From assembly GCF_000227725.2 (NCBI RefSeq), contig NZ_MU255056.1, forward strand, positions 1,342,747 through 1,406,746: a stretch of 64,000 nt of DNA. The letters are read 5' to 3'. This stretch comes from Thiorhodospira sibirica ATCC 700588. GTDB lineage: Bacteria; Pseudomonadota; Gammaproteobacteria; Ectothiorhodospirales; Ectothiorhodospiraceae. Positions 1-8,781 of this stretch are shown in pieces. A program made the position numbers and the translations under genes. Under the pieces are notes generated by a model, which worked only from the letters and a program-made list of their open reading frames with translations, searched no databases and was not told the DNA's origin. The first letter of the stretch is position 1, and the number at the start of each line of letters is the position of its first letter.

Positions 1-2
1 CC

Positions 3-833
3 CAAGGCCAGCCGTGGCTGGTCAATGCTCTGGCCTATCGGGCCACCTTTAAGATTCGTGCCGGGCGGGATCGCGCACAGCCCATCACCGTGGAACGGAT
101 TGAGCAGGCCAAGGAGGCCATGATTGTGGAACGGGTGACCCATTTGGATCAACTGGCGCATAAACTCCAGGAACCCAGGGTGCGCCGGGTGATTGAGCCG
201 ATGCTGGCGGGAACGGCGTTGGGCAACGTCCCCGAAGATGATATCCAGTATCTGCTGGATTTAGGCTTGTTGCGCCGGGATCGTAGCGGGGGCATGAATG
301 TGGCCAACCCGATTTATCGGGAAGTGTTGCCACGGGCGCTGGCATTTACGCCGGAAGCTGGACTGCCGCAAATCCAGCCCAGCTGGCTGAACAGCGATCA
401 CAGCCTTAACCCAGAAAAACTGCTGGCGGCTTTTCTCAGTTTCTGGCGACAACACGGTGAACCGATGTTGAAAAGCGCGCCCTATCATGAAATCGCCCCC
501 CATCTGGTGTTGATGGCCTTTTTGCATCGGGTGGTCAATGGCGGTGGGAGTTTGGAGCGCGAATATGCCATTGGCTCAGGGCGGATGGATTTGTGTCTGC
601 GCTATGGGGATGTGACCTTAGGCATTGAGCTTAAAGTCTGGCGCGATACCCGCCCTGATCCTTTGATGGAAGGCTTGGAACAACTGGATGGGTATCTCTC
701 GGGCTTGGGCCTGGACAGCGGCTGGCTGGTGATTTTTGATCGCCGCTCAGATCAGCCCGCCATTGAAACCCGCACCTCCTGTGAAACCCATACCAGCCCG
801 CAGGGGCGGGCTGTGCAGGTGGTGCGGGCGTGA
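3..833 (+). CDS. AAA-like ATPase with C-terminal PD-(D/E)XK nuclease domain (5' truncated)
   Basis: The reading frame is open from the first bases of the window, so the start and the ATP-binding core lie upstream. The first visible residues (GQPWLVNALA) resemble the end of the AAA-like ATPase domain found in many proteobacterial and cyanobacterial proteins of unknown function, followed by a helical region with RVRRVIEPML and NPIYREVLPR. The last 90 or so residues carry a PD-(D/E)XK-like signature: RMDL, a strand, then IELKVW, the expected D...ExK arrangement. Proteins of this build are usually annotated only as ATP-binding proteins; a nuclease or defence-like role is inference. No partner gene is visible, since the next gene lies on the other strand. 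The stop TGA is clear. Family assignment is fairly secure, function is not. Confidence 0.7.
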   Translation, partial: QGQPWLVNALAYRATFKIRAGRDRAQPITVERIEQAKEAMIVERVTHLDQLAHKLQEPRVRRVIEPMLAGTALGNVPEDDIQYLLDLGLLRRDRSGGMNVANPIYREVLPRALAFTPEAGLPQIQPSWLNSDHSLNPEKLLAAFLSFWRQHGEPMLKSAPYHEIAPHLVLMAFLHRVVNGGGSLEREYAIGSGRMDLCLRYGDVTLGIELKVWRDTRPDPLMEGLEQLDGYLSGLGLDSGWLVIFDRRSDQPAIETRTSCETHTSPQGRAVQVVRA

Positions 834-903
834 ATTTGGGAACACTTCCCGGGAGCGCGCTGCTTGGCCTTATTGATGGTTGCTTTTAAAAAATGCATGA
901 CGA

Positions 904-2523
904 CTATTTACCCATCCATTTGACCTGGTACAGGTCGTGGCGGCGGTCGCGCAGGTTTTGCACGGTGCCACTGCTGCGCGCCATCATCAGCGTTTCGGGG
1001 CGTAAATCGGCAATTGCGACGGTTTCGACATTCGGCGTGGTGTCTGCGGCGACGCCATCGCGGGCGAAGGGGAAGTCACAGGGAGTAAGGATGCAGCTTT
1101 GTGCGTATTGAATGTCCATATTTGAGACATTGGGCAGATTGCCGACATTGCCAGACATCACCACATAAAACTGATTTTCCACCGCCCGCGCCTGACAGCA
1201 ATAGCGCACCCGTAAATACGACTGGCGTTCATCGGTGCAAAAAGGCACAAACAGGATATGAATCCCCTGATCTGCCAGATGGCGGGTCAGCTCCGGAAAT
1301 TCCGAGTCATAGCAGATCAAGACCCCAATCGGCCCACAGTCGGTATCAATCGCGCTTAAGGTGCTGCCGCCTTCAATGTTCCACCAGTAGACCTCATTGG
1401 GGGTCGGGTGGATTTTAGGCTGCTCATGCACACTGCCGTCGCGCAGGAAGATATGGGCGATATTTTCCACGCGCCCGTTGGGCATACGCGTAGGATGCGA
1501 GCCGCCGATGATATTGATGTTATAGCGCAAAGCCATATCGCGCAGCGCCTCACGAAAGCGCGGAGTATATTTGGTCAAAGCCTCGATGGATTGCGCCGGG
1601 GAGAGCTGCTGATCTTCAATGGAGAGCAGTTGCAGGGTGAACATCTCGGGAAATACCACAAAATCCCCGCGATAATCGGCCACCACATCGACAAAATATT
1701 CCACAATCCCCAAAAATTCCTCAAAAGTGCGCACCCGCCGCTGCATATATTGCACCGTGCCCACGCGGATGGTATCCGTCAGGCGCCCGCCATAGCGCTT
1801 GGTTTTGCTTTGATCTTCTTTTTGTGGGAGCTTGGGGTTGTACCAGCGCAGATGCACCCCGTAGCCCAGAGATTCGCGATCGGCGGGCAGATAGTCCGGG
1901 ATAATCCCCTGAATCTCAAAGCCATTGCGCAACTGAAACGACAATACCGGGTCACGTTCCTTTTTTTGCTGAATCTGCTCCACATAGGCTTGCGCGCTGG
2001 GATAACGCTTGATGCGTCGCGCCAGCGTCGGCAGACGGCCGGCAAAGACAATGCCTTTGAGGCCCAGCGACTGACACAGGCGCTTGCGTTCGTTATACAG
2101 GCGCTGGCCGATGCGATAGCCACGCAGCTCAGGATCGACACAGACCTCCATGCCATATAACCATTCGCCATTGGGATCATGGCGGCTGGCGTAACCATTG
2201 CCGGTGATCTCATTCCAGCTATGCGGCCTGTCGATCAAATCCTCCGTGATTCGGAATGTAGCGCAGTAGCCGACAATGCGCTTATCCACCGTGGCGACAA
2301 ATTGACCTTCCGGAAAATGATTGATCTGGCCATTGAGATTGCCCTCGGTATAGCCGTGCATCCCGGTTCCCTGATAGGCCCGGGCAGTCAATGCCATCAA
2401 CGCGGGCACATCGGCATGGGTGGCATTGCGCACCTCCAGACGGCTGCGCGGATGACTCAGGGCGTGGGGTTGTTCTGAGGCAGAATTGGTCTTTGACGAT
2501 GAAGCAGGGTTGGTTGAATTCAC
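904..2523 (-). CDS. GNAT acetyltransferase fused to a carbon-nitrogen hydrolase (nitrilase superfamily)
   Basis: This is a two-domain protein of 539 residues. The N-terminal part (about 30-190) reads as a GNAT acyltransferase fold (LEVRNATHADVPALM, then GMEVCVDPELRGYRIG, the acetyl-CoA loop). The C-terminal part (about 250-515) is a nitrilase-type amidase with the expected Glu-Lys-Cys triad: Glu in VFPEMF (near 292), Lys in QPKIHP (near 371) and Cys in LICYDSEFPE (near 403). Fusions of this type are known in proteobacteria; the substrate is not established, and an N-acyl amide or small amide is inferred. I chose a GTG start at 2523 because AAGGA lies just before it; an ATG 147 bases upstream would add a basic, poorly structured leader. 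The gene is divergent from the transglutaminase gene and has no obvious operon partner. Confidence 0.85.
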   Translation of the reverse strand: MNSTNPASSSKTNSASEQPHALSHPRSRLEVRNATHADVPALMALTARAYQGTGMHGYTEGNLNGQINHFPEGQFVATVDKRIVGYCATFRITEDLIDRPHSWNEITGNGYASRHDPNGEWLYGMEVCVDPELRGYRIGQRLYNERKRLCQSLGLKGIVFAGRLPTLARRIKRYPSAQAYVEQIQQKKERDPVLSFQLRNGFEIQGIIPDYLPADRESLGYGVHLRWYNPKLPQKEDQSKTKRYGGRLTDTIRVGTVQYMQRRVRTFEEFLGIVEYFVDVVADYRGDFVVFPEMFTLQLLSIEDQQLSPAQSIEALTKYTPRFREALRDMALRYNINIIGGSHPTRMPNGRVENIAHIFLRDGSVHEQPKIHPTPNEVYWWNIEGGSTLSAIDTDCGPIGVLICYDSEFPELTRHLADQGIHILFVPFCTDERQSYLRVRYCCQARAVENQFYVVMSGNVGNLPNVSNMDIQYAQSCILTPCDFPFARDGVAADTTPNVETVAIADLRPETLMMARSSGTVQNLRDRRHDLYQVKWMGK

Positions 2524-2668
2524 AATAATCCTTCGACGCAAGCGGTTAGATACAGGATCGGGCGATGGGTTGACGGATGGATTTGCACAAAGTATAGCAA
2601 CATGCCACGCTTGCTGCGCAGCCCGTGTGGTTTTATCCTTGCGGCTTAAAATCCCAAAACCATTCGCC

Positions 2669-3568
2669 ATGCGCTATCACGTCCGCCATCTGACCACATA
2701 TCACTACAGTACGCCGGTATCGTTATGCCATAACGAATTGCATCTGATGCCGCGCAGCCATGCCGGGCAACGCTGTCTACATAGCGCACTGCATATCCAG
2801 CCTGCTCCCCGCTACCGCCAGGATCGTCATGATTTTTTCGGTAATCCGGTGAGCTTTGTCACCATTGAACAGACGCACAGCCGTTTGGAGCTGGTCGTTG
2901 AAGCCACGCTTGAACGCATCACCCATGAAAACCCGTCTGCATGGGGGCAGGCGCCGTGGGAACAGGCGGTGCTGAAACAGCGCCATGAGCTCGACGCACA
3001 GTGGCCACTGGCACATCAATTCTGCTATCCCTCACCGCTAATCCCGCCGCTGTCCGCCTTGCGCGACTATGTTCAAGGCTTTTTCCCGCCCGGACGCGAT
3101 TTATACACAGCGGTAAGCGCCTTGATGGAAGGCATTTATACGCAGTTTCAATACACGCCGGGCTTTACCACCGTCAGCACCCCGCTCAGTGAGGTACTGG
3201 CGCATCAGCGCGGCGTGTGTCAAGACTTCGCCCATCTGGCCATCGGATGCCTGCGCGCCCTGGGGCTGGCGGCGCGCTATGTCAGTGGCTATCTGGAAAC
3301 GCTCCCGCCCCCTGGTCAGACCCGGCTACAAGGGGCCGATGCCTCACATGCCTGGTTTGCCGTGCTTGATCCGGCCGCCGGCTGGCTGGATTTTGATCCG
3401 ACCAATAATCTCAGCCCCGGATCTTCGCATCTGACCTTGGCCTGGGGGCGGGATTACAGCGATGTCACCCCGCTCAAAGGCGTGGTCTTTGGTGGCGGCG
3501 AACACCAGCTCAGTGTCTCGGTTGATGTCATCCGCGAAACTGCGCCATCGACCCTACCGACACGCTAA
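2669..3568 (+). CDS. Transglutaminase-like cysteine protease family protein
   Basis: A 299-residue protein with the bacterial transglutaminase N-terminal beta domain (MRYHVRHLTTYHYSTPV, about 1-80) followed by a transglutaminase-like core. The papain-like triad is visible: Cys in RGVCQDFAHL, His in ASHAWFAV and Asp in LDFDPTNN. Relatives are often next to alpha-E and circularly permuted ATP-grasp genes; none is present here, so the gene stands alone. The ATG at 2669 matches the conserved family N-terminus, although no good Shine-Dalgarno sequence precedes it. A soluble peptidase or amidase acting on peptides is the family expectation; the substrate is unknown. The C-terminus is complete (TAA at 3566-3568). 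Confidence 0.88.
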   Translation: MRYHVRHLTTYHYSTPVSLCHNELHLMPRSHAGQRCLHSALHIQPAPRYRQDRHDFFGNPVSFVTIEQTHSRLELVVEATLERITHENPSAWGQAPWEQAVLKQRHELDAQWPLAHQFCYPSPLIPPLSALRDYVQGFFPPGRDLYTAVSALMEGIYTQFQYTPGFTTVSTPLSEVLAHQRGVCQDFAHLAIGCLRALGLAARYVSGYLETLPPPGQTRLQGADASHAWFAVLDPAAGWLDFDPTNNLSPGSSHLTLAWGRDYSDVTPLKGVVFGGGEHQLSVSVDVIRETAPSTLPTR

Positions 3569-3733
3569 AACGTGGCGATGCCTGGCCCTTCGAGCAGGCT
3601 TTGTGCCGATGGGTCAGGTGAAACTCGGCGCGCCATCAATCATGCTTAATCGAAGCGGGAAGCAGCATCTGGACGGTAGGAATGCGTCTGGGCAGGGTGT
3701 GGATTCTTTGCTATCATCAAGGGCATGCGCCCT

Positions 3734-3810
3734 GCCCCGGTAGCTCAGATGGATAGAGCGTCCCCCTCCTAAGGGGAAGGTCCCACGTTCGAATCGTGGT
3801 CGGGGCACCA
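3734..3810 (+). tRNA. tRNA-Arg (anticodon CCU)
   Basis: A 77-nt cloverleaf with a 7-bp acceptor stem (GCCCCGG paired with TCGGGGC), the D arm with AGCTCAGA, an anticodon stem TCCCC/GGGGA around the loop CTCCTAA, and the T arm with GTTCGAATC. The 3' CCA is encoded. Anticodon CCT reads AGG codons (arginine). It stands alone, about 75 bp before metZ. No integrase gene or repeated tRNA end was seen nearby. Confidence 0.97.
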
Positions 3811-3885
3811 CACATTTCATCGCCCGGCTCAAGCACCGCTGACGCGCCGTGGATCAGATCGATCAACCTTTTACCCCCGCAGCCC

Positions 3886-5079
3886 ATGACTGACACTGAT
3901 ACCCATCCTGATGATTACGCCTTTGCAACCCTGGCAGTGCGCTCCGGGCAGCGCCGTTTTGGCGAGATGGAACACGCCGAGCCGATTTTCACCACCTCAA
4001 GCTTTGTCTTTGCCAATGCCGCCCAGGCTGCCGCCCGTTTTGCGGGAACGGAGGAGGGCAACATCTACAGCCGCTTTACCAATCCCACGGTGCGCACCTT
4101 TCAGGAACGCCTGGCAGCCCTGGAGGGGGCGCAGGCCTGTGTGGCAACAGCCTCGGGGATGTCGGCCATTTTGTCGGTGTGTCTGGCGCTGCTCAAGGCG
4201 GGTGAGCATGTTCTGGCCTCGCGCTCGGTCTTTGGTTCGACCACGGCACTGTTTGATAACTATCTGACGCGCTTTGGGATTCAGGTCAGCCATGTGCCGT
4301 TGCATGATCTGGATGCCTGGGAAGCGGCGATTCGCCCGAACACCCGCTTTTTATTTGCGGAAACGCCCTCCAACCCGCTCACCGAGCTGGTCGATCTGCA
4401 GGCGTTAGCCGCTCTGGCGCATCGACATGATTGCCTGCTGGTGGTGGATAACTGTTTTTGTACCCCGGCCTTGATGCGCCCCTTGGAATTAGGCGCCGAT
4501 ATCGTGGTGCATTCAGCGACCAAATATCTGGACGGTCAGGGGCGGTGTGTGGGGGGGGCGGTACTGGGCAGTGAGGCGCTGGTGGGCAAGGAGGTGTTTG
4601 GCTTTTTGCGCACCGCCGGGCCGACCATGAGCCCCTTCAATGCGTGGGTATTTCTCAAAGGACTGGAGACCTTGAAGCTGCGGATGCGGGCACATAGCGA
4701 ATCGGCCCTGCAACTGGCGCAGTGGCTGGAACAGCAGCCCGGCGTGTTGCGGGTTCACTATCCGGGCCTGCCCTCCCACCCCCAACATGCCCTGGCCGCC
4801 CGGCAACAACGCCACTTCGGCGGCATTCTCGCCTTTGAAGTGGACGGCGGACGCGAGGCCGCCTGGCGGGTCATTGATGCCACACGGCTATTGTCCATCA
4901 CCGCCAATCTGGGCGATGCCAAGACCACCATTACCCATCCAGCCACCACCACGCATGGACGCCTAAAGCCCGAACAGCGCGAGCAGCAAGGCATTCGCGA
5001 GGGGTTGATTCGCATTGCCGTAGGGCTTGAGGATATTGCCGATATTCAGGCCGATCTGGCGCGGGGTCTGCGGGTTTAG
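3886..5079 (+). CDS. metZ: O-succinylhomoserine sulfhydrylase
   Basis: A PLP enzyme of the Cys/Met metabolism family (397 residues, typical length). It is expected to join O-succinylhomoserine with sulfide to give homocysteine for methionine synthesis. Visible features: YSRFTNPT near the N-terminus, the PLP-stacking region ATASGMSAI, the Asp that contacts the pyridine nitrogen in VVDNCFCTP, and the PLP lysine in HSATKYLDGQGR. The C-terminal block SLGD-like motif is ITANLGDAKTTITHPATTTH, as in MetZ rather than cystathionine beta-lyase. The ATG at 3886 begins MTDTDTHPDDY and fits homologues; upstream in-frame codons run into the tRNA. Its last four bases overlap the end of the convergent FKBP gene. 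Direct use of sulfide suits a sulfide-living phototroph (inference). Confidence 0.92.
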   Translation: MTDTDTHPDDYAFATLAVRSGQRRFGEMEHAEPIFTTSSFVFANAAQAAARFAGTEEGNIYSRFTNPTVRTFQERLAALEGAQACVATASGMSAILSVCLALLKAGEHVLASRSVFGSTTALFDNYLTRFGIQVSHVPLHDLDAWEAAIRPNTRFLFAETPSNPLTELVDLQALAALAHRHDCLLVVDNCFCTPALMRPLELGADIVVHSATKYLDGQGRCVGGAVLGSEALVGKEVFGFLRTAGPTMSPFNAWVFLKGLETLKLRMRAHSESALQLAQWLEQQPGVLRVHYPGLPSHPQHALAARQQRHFGGILAFEVDGGREAAWRVIDATRLLSITANLGDAKTTITHPATTTHGRLKPEQREQQGIREGLIRIAVGLEDIADIQADLARGLRV

Positions 5080-5609
5080 AAGTCAGACACCGCCGGCACC
5101 GGCTGCGGCGGGGCTTCGATATTTAATAATTCCAGCTCAAATACCAGCGTTTCCGCCGGACCAATGGTTTTTCCCGCCCCAGCCTCGCCATAGGCCAGCC
5201 AATAGGGCAAGACCAGGCGCACGATAGAGCCTTCCGGCATCATCATCAGCGCCTCGCGCCAGCCGGGAATGGTCATACGCACCGGCACGGTGGCGGCCTC
5301 GCCGCGCCGGTAAGAGTTTTCAAACTCGCGCCCATCCAGATGAAAGCCGCGATAATGCACCCGCACCATCGTATCCTCAGCGGGAATCTGCCCCTCACCG
5401 ACCTGAAGCAGCTCCAATTGCAAACCGCTGGGCAGGGTGAGCACGCCTTCCCGCCGGGCCTGTTGATCACGAAATTGCTCGCCCGCCTCGCGATTAAGCT
5501 CCGCCAGCAGCAAGCGATCCTGCACCGCCTGGGAATCCGGGCCGCAGCGATTCAGCAATATCACCACCAGCAGCAAAGCCAGCAAACTCAATCCAATGAC
5601 ACGCAGCAT
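5076..5609 (-). CDS. FKBP-type peptidyl-prolyl cis-trans isomerase, membrane anchored or periplasmic
   Basis: A 177-residue protein with an N-terminal hydrophobic segment (residues 2-20, MLRVIGLSLLALLLVVILL) that acts as a signal or anchor, then a spacer with LNREAGEQF, then a C-terminal FKBP domain (about 62-165). Domain landmarks are VRVHYRGFHLDGREFENSY, PGWREALMMMPEGS and LPYWLAYGEAGAG. It is expected to speed proline isomerisation of envelope proteins. It lies 9 bp downstream of the HAD phosphatase gene on the same strand, so the two are probably co-transcribed. Its 3' end overlaps metZ by four bases tail to tail. A Cys at position 22 is not in a convincing lipobox. Confidence 0.87.
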   Translation of the reverse strand: MLRVIGLSLLALLLVVILLNRCGPDSQAVQDRLLLAELNREAGEQFRDQQARREGVLTLPSGLQLELLQVGEGQIPAEDTMVRVHYRGFHLDGREFENSYRRGEAATVPVRMTIPGWREALMMMPEGSIVRLVLPYWLAYGEAGAGKTIGPAETLVFELELLNIEAPPQPVPAVSDF

Positions 5610-5618
5610 GTTGGTCTC

Positions 5619-6275
5619 TTAGCGCAGCGACAGCGTGCGCCAGCCCATGTGCTGGGCGTGTGCTAACAAGGTTGGATCCGCATCCACCACAACGGGATGC
5701 GCCACCTCAGAGAGCAGGGGCAGATCATTGTGCGAATCGCTATAAAACCAGCTGCCCCGCAGATCATGCGCCGGATGTTGTGCCAGCCACTGCTGCAGGC
5801 GCTGCACCTTGCCGTGCTGAAAACAGGGAATCCCATCCAGCTCACCGGTATAGCGCCCGTCTTTAATCTCTGGCTCGGTGGCCAGCAGATGATCGACGCC
5901 CAGTTTGGCCGCAATCGGCTCGGTGACAAAGCGGTTGGTCGCGGTGATAATCAACAAGGTATCACCCCGCGCCCGATGTTGCGCCAATAAATCATCCGCT
6001 GCGGGTAAAAGCAAAGGCTCGATGTGTTTTTGCACAAAACGCGCCCGCCAGGCTAATAAGGTAGGCAACTCATGCGCAGCCAACACCGCAAAACTGAAGC
6101 GGCAAAACTCCGCAATGTCCAGCGTACCTTCTCGATATTGCTGATAAAAGCGTTCATTTGCGGCCTCATAGACTGAGGCATCGACAATGCCCTGCTGTAT
6201 CAGAAAGCGCCCCCATTCATGGTCGCTATCTCCACCGATCAAGGTGTTATCTAAATCGAAAATCGCCAAGGCCAC
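5619..6275 (-). CDS. HAD-superfamily phosphatase (SerB-like, subclass IB)
   Basis: A 218-residue HAD phosphatase. Motif I is IFDLDNTLIGGD (the nucleophile Asp and the acid Asp are both present), motif II is LLIITATN, and motif III/IV is SDSHNDLPLL. The helical cap between residues 20 and 95 places it in the IB group with phosphoserine phosphatase-like proteins, often annotated as HAD-IB family hydrolase. The substrate cannot be read from sequence. The start is GTG at 6275, with AAAGGAG 10 bases upstream. It is followed 9 bp later by the FKBP gene. Confidence 0.87.
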   Translation of the reverse strand: MALAIFDLDNTLIGGDSDHEWGRFLIQQGIVDASVYEAANERFYQQYREGTLDIAEFCRFSFAVLAAHELPTLLAWRARFVQKHIEPLLLPAADDLLAQHRARGDTLLIITATNRFVTEPIAAKLGVDHLLATEPEIKDGRYTGELDGIPCFQHGKVQRLQQWLAQHPAHDLRGSWFYSDSHNDLPLLSEVAHPVVVDADPTLLAHAQHMGWRTLSLR

Positions 6276-6345
6276 GCCTAAAAATCTCCTTTAACCATGC
6301 ATCATCAATGCAAAAGTGGGCAGTTTAGAGTGTAAGTCTTTACAG

Positions 6346-6420
6346 GGCAATGACAGTAACGCCATCGTGGAATACGCCAAGCGTCAAGGCATGCAAATTA
6401 TGATTATCCCGCGCAAGTAG
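6346..6420 (+). pseudogene. Fragment of a DDE transposase (IS5/IS4-like), about 24 residues
   Basis: The plus-strand frame reads GNDSNAIVEYAKRQG then MQIMIIPRK and a stop. This resembles the internal region of IS5-type DDE transposases, where a (Y/N)DS motif is followed by a helix and an I(I)PRK/PP(K/R) strand. No other part of the transposase or terminal repeats could be found around it, so it is a decayed scrap. The assignment rests on a short match recalled from the family and is tentative. Confidence 0.4.
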
Positions 6421-7048
6421 GATAGACTGGACGGCGCGGGAATCCCCTTGCGGGGATTTGCATGGCGCCGCTATACTGGCCACGTTCCTGGAACCTGCGG
6501 TCGAGTGGGCCTTAGCTGACGCCTGTCAGAGCAAAAAAAAGTTCTTGATTTTTCTTCATTGTGTATCAGAATTCTCCATTGTAGATAGGTTATCTACAAG
6601 CGCGAAGGTTTCGCGTTCTATGGTCGGGGTCGAAGTCGAATCGCAAAGTTGTTCTCTGTTCAGGATGAACGCCGAGGCCACTTTTATGGCGCAAGCTGGG
6701 TTTCGACGGCTGAAACCGCCCATGTTGCCGGTGTTGACCGGCCATTCGGTTGGGACTGCTCAACCAGGACTCCAGTTGCTCGCCCGCAAGGGTGTTATCA
6801 ACGGAGAGCGAAGTGCCTAAAAATCGCATAAGCAACTTTGCTTAGGTTTTTAGGAGCAGACGAAAGATGTGAGTCCCAGGGCGCATGGGTGGGTTCACTG
6901 CCGTAAACGCTCCGCGATAGGCCGTCTTTTGATCGTGTGTTAATACGTTGCCAATGTTCACCTGCTATCCTTTGGGGTGGGTTTCCCGCAAATTGATAAA
7001 AGACCGGAGAGCCTGCTCTACCAATCCGGCCCAAGTGACTTAAACCAA
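6421..7048. other. Gene-poor region with an imperfect hairpin
   Basis: About 630 bases with no recognisable gene. Open frames on both strands have no family resemblance. An imperfect inverted repeat with outer arms CCTAAAAA and TTTTTAGG lies at about 6817-6854, with AAGCA/TGCTT inside it. An A-rich tract sits near 6532-6540. A T-rich stretch with TTATCTACAAGC follows. I do not recognise a c-di-GMP (GEMM) riboswitch here although the downstream operon ends in a c-di-GMP enzyme. The region may be degraded mobile DNA plus the promoter of the 7049 operon. Confidence 0.4.
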
Positions 7049-7552
7049 ATGCCGATGGATCAGCCGTTATCCTCGCAGCACAGACACCGTCCACCTCGCC
7101 GCGCGGTTTTTGCAAGCGTCTGCCGGTGGATGCTTCCTGCATTACTTCCCCCACTGTTTTGGCTTTGGGCCAGCCTGTTTAGCAGCGTGCATGCGCAGGT
7201 GGTGATCATGCACTATGAGACGACGCAATGGACTATCTCGCGTGACAGCCTGCGTGCCATCTTCAGTATGCGTTTGCAAAATCTGGAGCCCCGCATCCCG
7301 TTGACGGTGTTTGTGCTGCACAGTGGTCATCCCGTGCATGATGAATTCAGTAAAAATGTTTTGGGGGTTTTTCCGTATCAATTACAGCGTTCCTGGGATC
7401 GCGGCGTGTTTTCCGGCACGGGGCGCGCGCCGATTGTGGTGCGCTCGGAAGAAGAGATGCTGCAACGGGTAGCGCAAACGCCGGGAGCGATTGGCTATGT
7501 ATCCAGTGTGAATGAGTATGCCGGCATTCGCGTCGTGGAATTGCTGCCATGA
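7049..7552 (+). CDS. Periplasmic phosphate-binding (PstS-like) domain protein
   Basis: A 167-residue protein with a basic N-terminus, one hydrophobic segment (about 30-48) and an AQ cleavage-like site, so it is probably exported. The mature part (VVIMHYETTQWTISRDSLRAIFSMR...) resembles small PstS-like substrate-binding proteins of about 130-150 residues that occur beside porins and sensor proteins in Gammaproteobacteria. FSGTGRAPIVVRSEEEM and TPGAIGYVSS are typical. A real phosphate-binding role is not established. The ATG at 7049 is chosen by position; an ATG two codons later is equally possible and neither has a clear ribosome site. Its stop overlaps the next start (ATGA at 7549-7552), so the genes are translationally coupled. 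Confidence 0.75.
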   Translation: MPMDQPLSSQHRHRPPRRAVFASVCRWMLPALLPPLFWLWASLFSSVHAQVVIMHYETTQWTISRDSLRAIFSMRLQNLEPRIPLTVFVLHSGHPVHDEFSKNVLGVFPYQLQRSWDRGVFSGTGRAPIVVRSEEEMLQRVAQTPGAIGYVSSVNEYAGIRVVELLP

Positions 7553-8781
7553 GCGTGTTCGTGGCGTACAAGGGACGGCAGCTGGTCTTTTGGCTGGCAC
7601 TGATCGCCTATCCCATCACGGCGAGCGGTATCGAGTTTCTCGGCCCGGATACCCAGCTCAATGGTTTTGTCAGTCAGGCCTTTATTCAATCCGAACACCA
7701 TAATTTTTATGGCAACAGCACCCAGGGCAGTTTTGGCCTGACAGAAATCGGGGCCAATGTACACCATCGTTTTCATCCGCAGCTTAGCGGTTCGGTGCAG
7801 GTCATCAGCCGGCGTGCTGGGGAGATGGACGATGGCACGCCGCGTCTGGACTATGCCTTGCTGGATTATCGCTATCATTCCACCATGAACGGCTTTGCCG
7901 GAATCCGTCTGGGGCGGGTTAAATTACCGGTCGGCTTATACAACGACACCCGTGATGTGGCCATTACCCGTCCGGGCATCATGGTGCCACAATCGGTGTA
8001 TCTGGAAGGGCTGGCGCTGCGTGATTTTTTTCTCTCCGCCGATGGTGCGCTGGCTTATGCGCACTGGTTTGGGGCCAGCAATCACGCGCTGCAAATAGAA
8101 GGCGGGCTGGCGGTGCCCACGCGCCTGTCTGCACAGACCCGCGATGCTTTTCTTCTGGACATGCCGGTCAACGGCTCCCTGCGCATGGATTCAGGCCAGG
8201 CGGTGCGAGCACTGTATGAATGGGGCGGCGGGCAGATACGCCTGGGCGCGACGGGTGTGCAGGTGCGCAATCGTTATCATCCGCAGGCGGGGGATTTTAT
8301 TGCCGATGGGCGCATTGATCTGGATGTCTTGATTCTCAGCGGCGAATGGAACCGCGAACGCTTCACGCTGACCGGGGAGGGCGTATACCGGCGTCTGGCG
8401 GCGCAGGACTTTGGCCCTTTGCCGAACCGGATTAACCACCAAAACGGTTATTATCTTCAGGGGAGCTACCGTTTTCATCCCGGCTGGGAGGCTTTTATCC
8501 GCCATGATATCCACTGGATGGATCGCCGTGACCGCAGTGGTAAAGCCCAGGCGCAGGCCAGCGCCTTGCTGGGACGGCCTGCGCCTGAACATGCCTTTTT
8601 TCAGCGCCATCATGTCGTGGGGCTAGGCTGGCGCTTCCAGCCGCAGTGGTTGCTGCGCACGGAATGGCATGATATTGAGGGTACGGCGCTGACCCCGTGG
8701 CAGGATAATCCGCAGTTTTCCACTGAGCGCGGCAAAGCCAACTGGGGTCTTTTTGCCGTACAACTGTCGTATAGTTTTTAG
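7549..8781 (+). CDS. Outer-membrane porin-like beta-barrel protein
   Basis: A 410-residue protein with a signal peptide (about 1-27, LVFWLALIAYPITASG) and a mature part full of alternating strands with aromatic girdles, ending in Phe (FAVQLSYSF), as expected for outer-membrane barrels. Segments such as GFAGIRLGRVKLPVGLYND resemble porins and porin-like sensor accessories in which a conserved RLGR.K.P.G block binds the N-terminal plug region. It starts inside the preceding gene (ATGA overlap) and its stop TAG is followed immediately by the ATG of the GGDEF-EAL gene, a tight three-gene operon. A role in ligand entry or in presenting a ligand to the downstream sensor is inference from context. 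Confidence 0.75.
   Translation: MSVFVAYKGRQLVFWLALIAYPITASGIEFLGPDTQLNGFVSQAFIQSEHHNFYGNSTQGSFGLTEIGANVHHRFHPQLSGSVQVISRRAGEMDDGTPRLDYALLDYRYHSTMNGFAGIRLGRVKLPVGLYNDTRDVAITRPGIMVPQSVYLEGLALRDFFLSADGALAYAHWFGASNHALQIEGGLAVPTRLSAQTRDAFLLDMPVNGSLRMDSGQAVRALYEWGGGQIRLGATGVQVRNRYHPQAGDFIADGRIDLDVLILSGEWNRERFTLTGEGVYRRLAAQDFGPLPNRINHQNGYYLQGSYRFHPGWEAFIRHDIHWMDRRDRSGKAQAQASALLGRPAPEHAFFQRHHVVGLGWRFQPQWLLRTEWHDIEGTALTPWQDNPQFSTERGKANWGLFAVQLSYSF

Noticed and set aside
3734-3810. tRNA-Arg as an integration site for an island
   Set aside because: There is no integrase gene and no repeated 3' end of the tRNA within the window.
6421-7048. A c-di-GMP riboswitch upstream of the operon that encodes a GGDEF-EAL protein
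   Set aside because: I could not find the conserved GEMM core (tetraloop receptor and GCAAA-type blocks) in this stretch.
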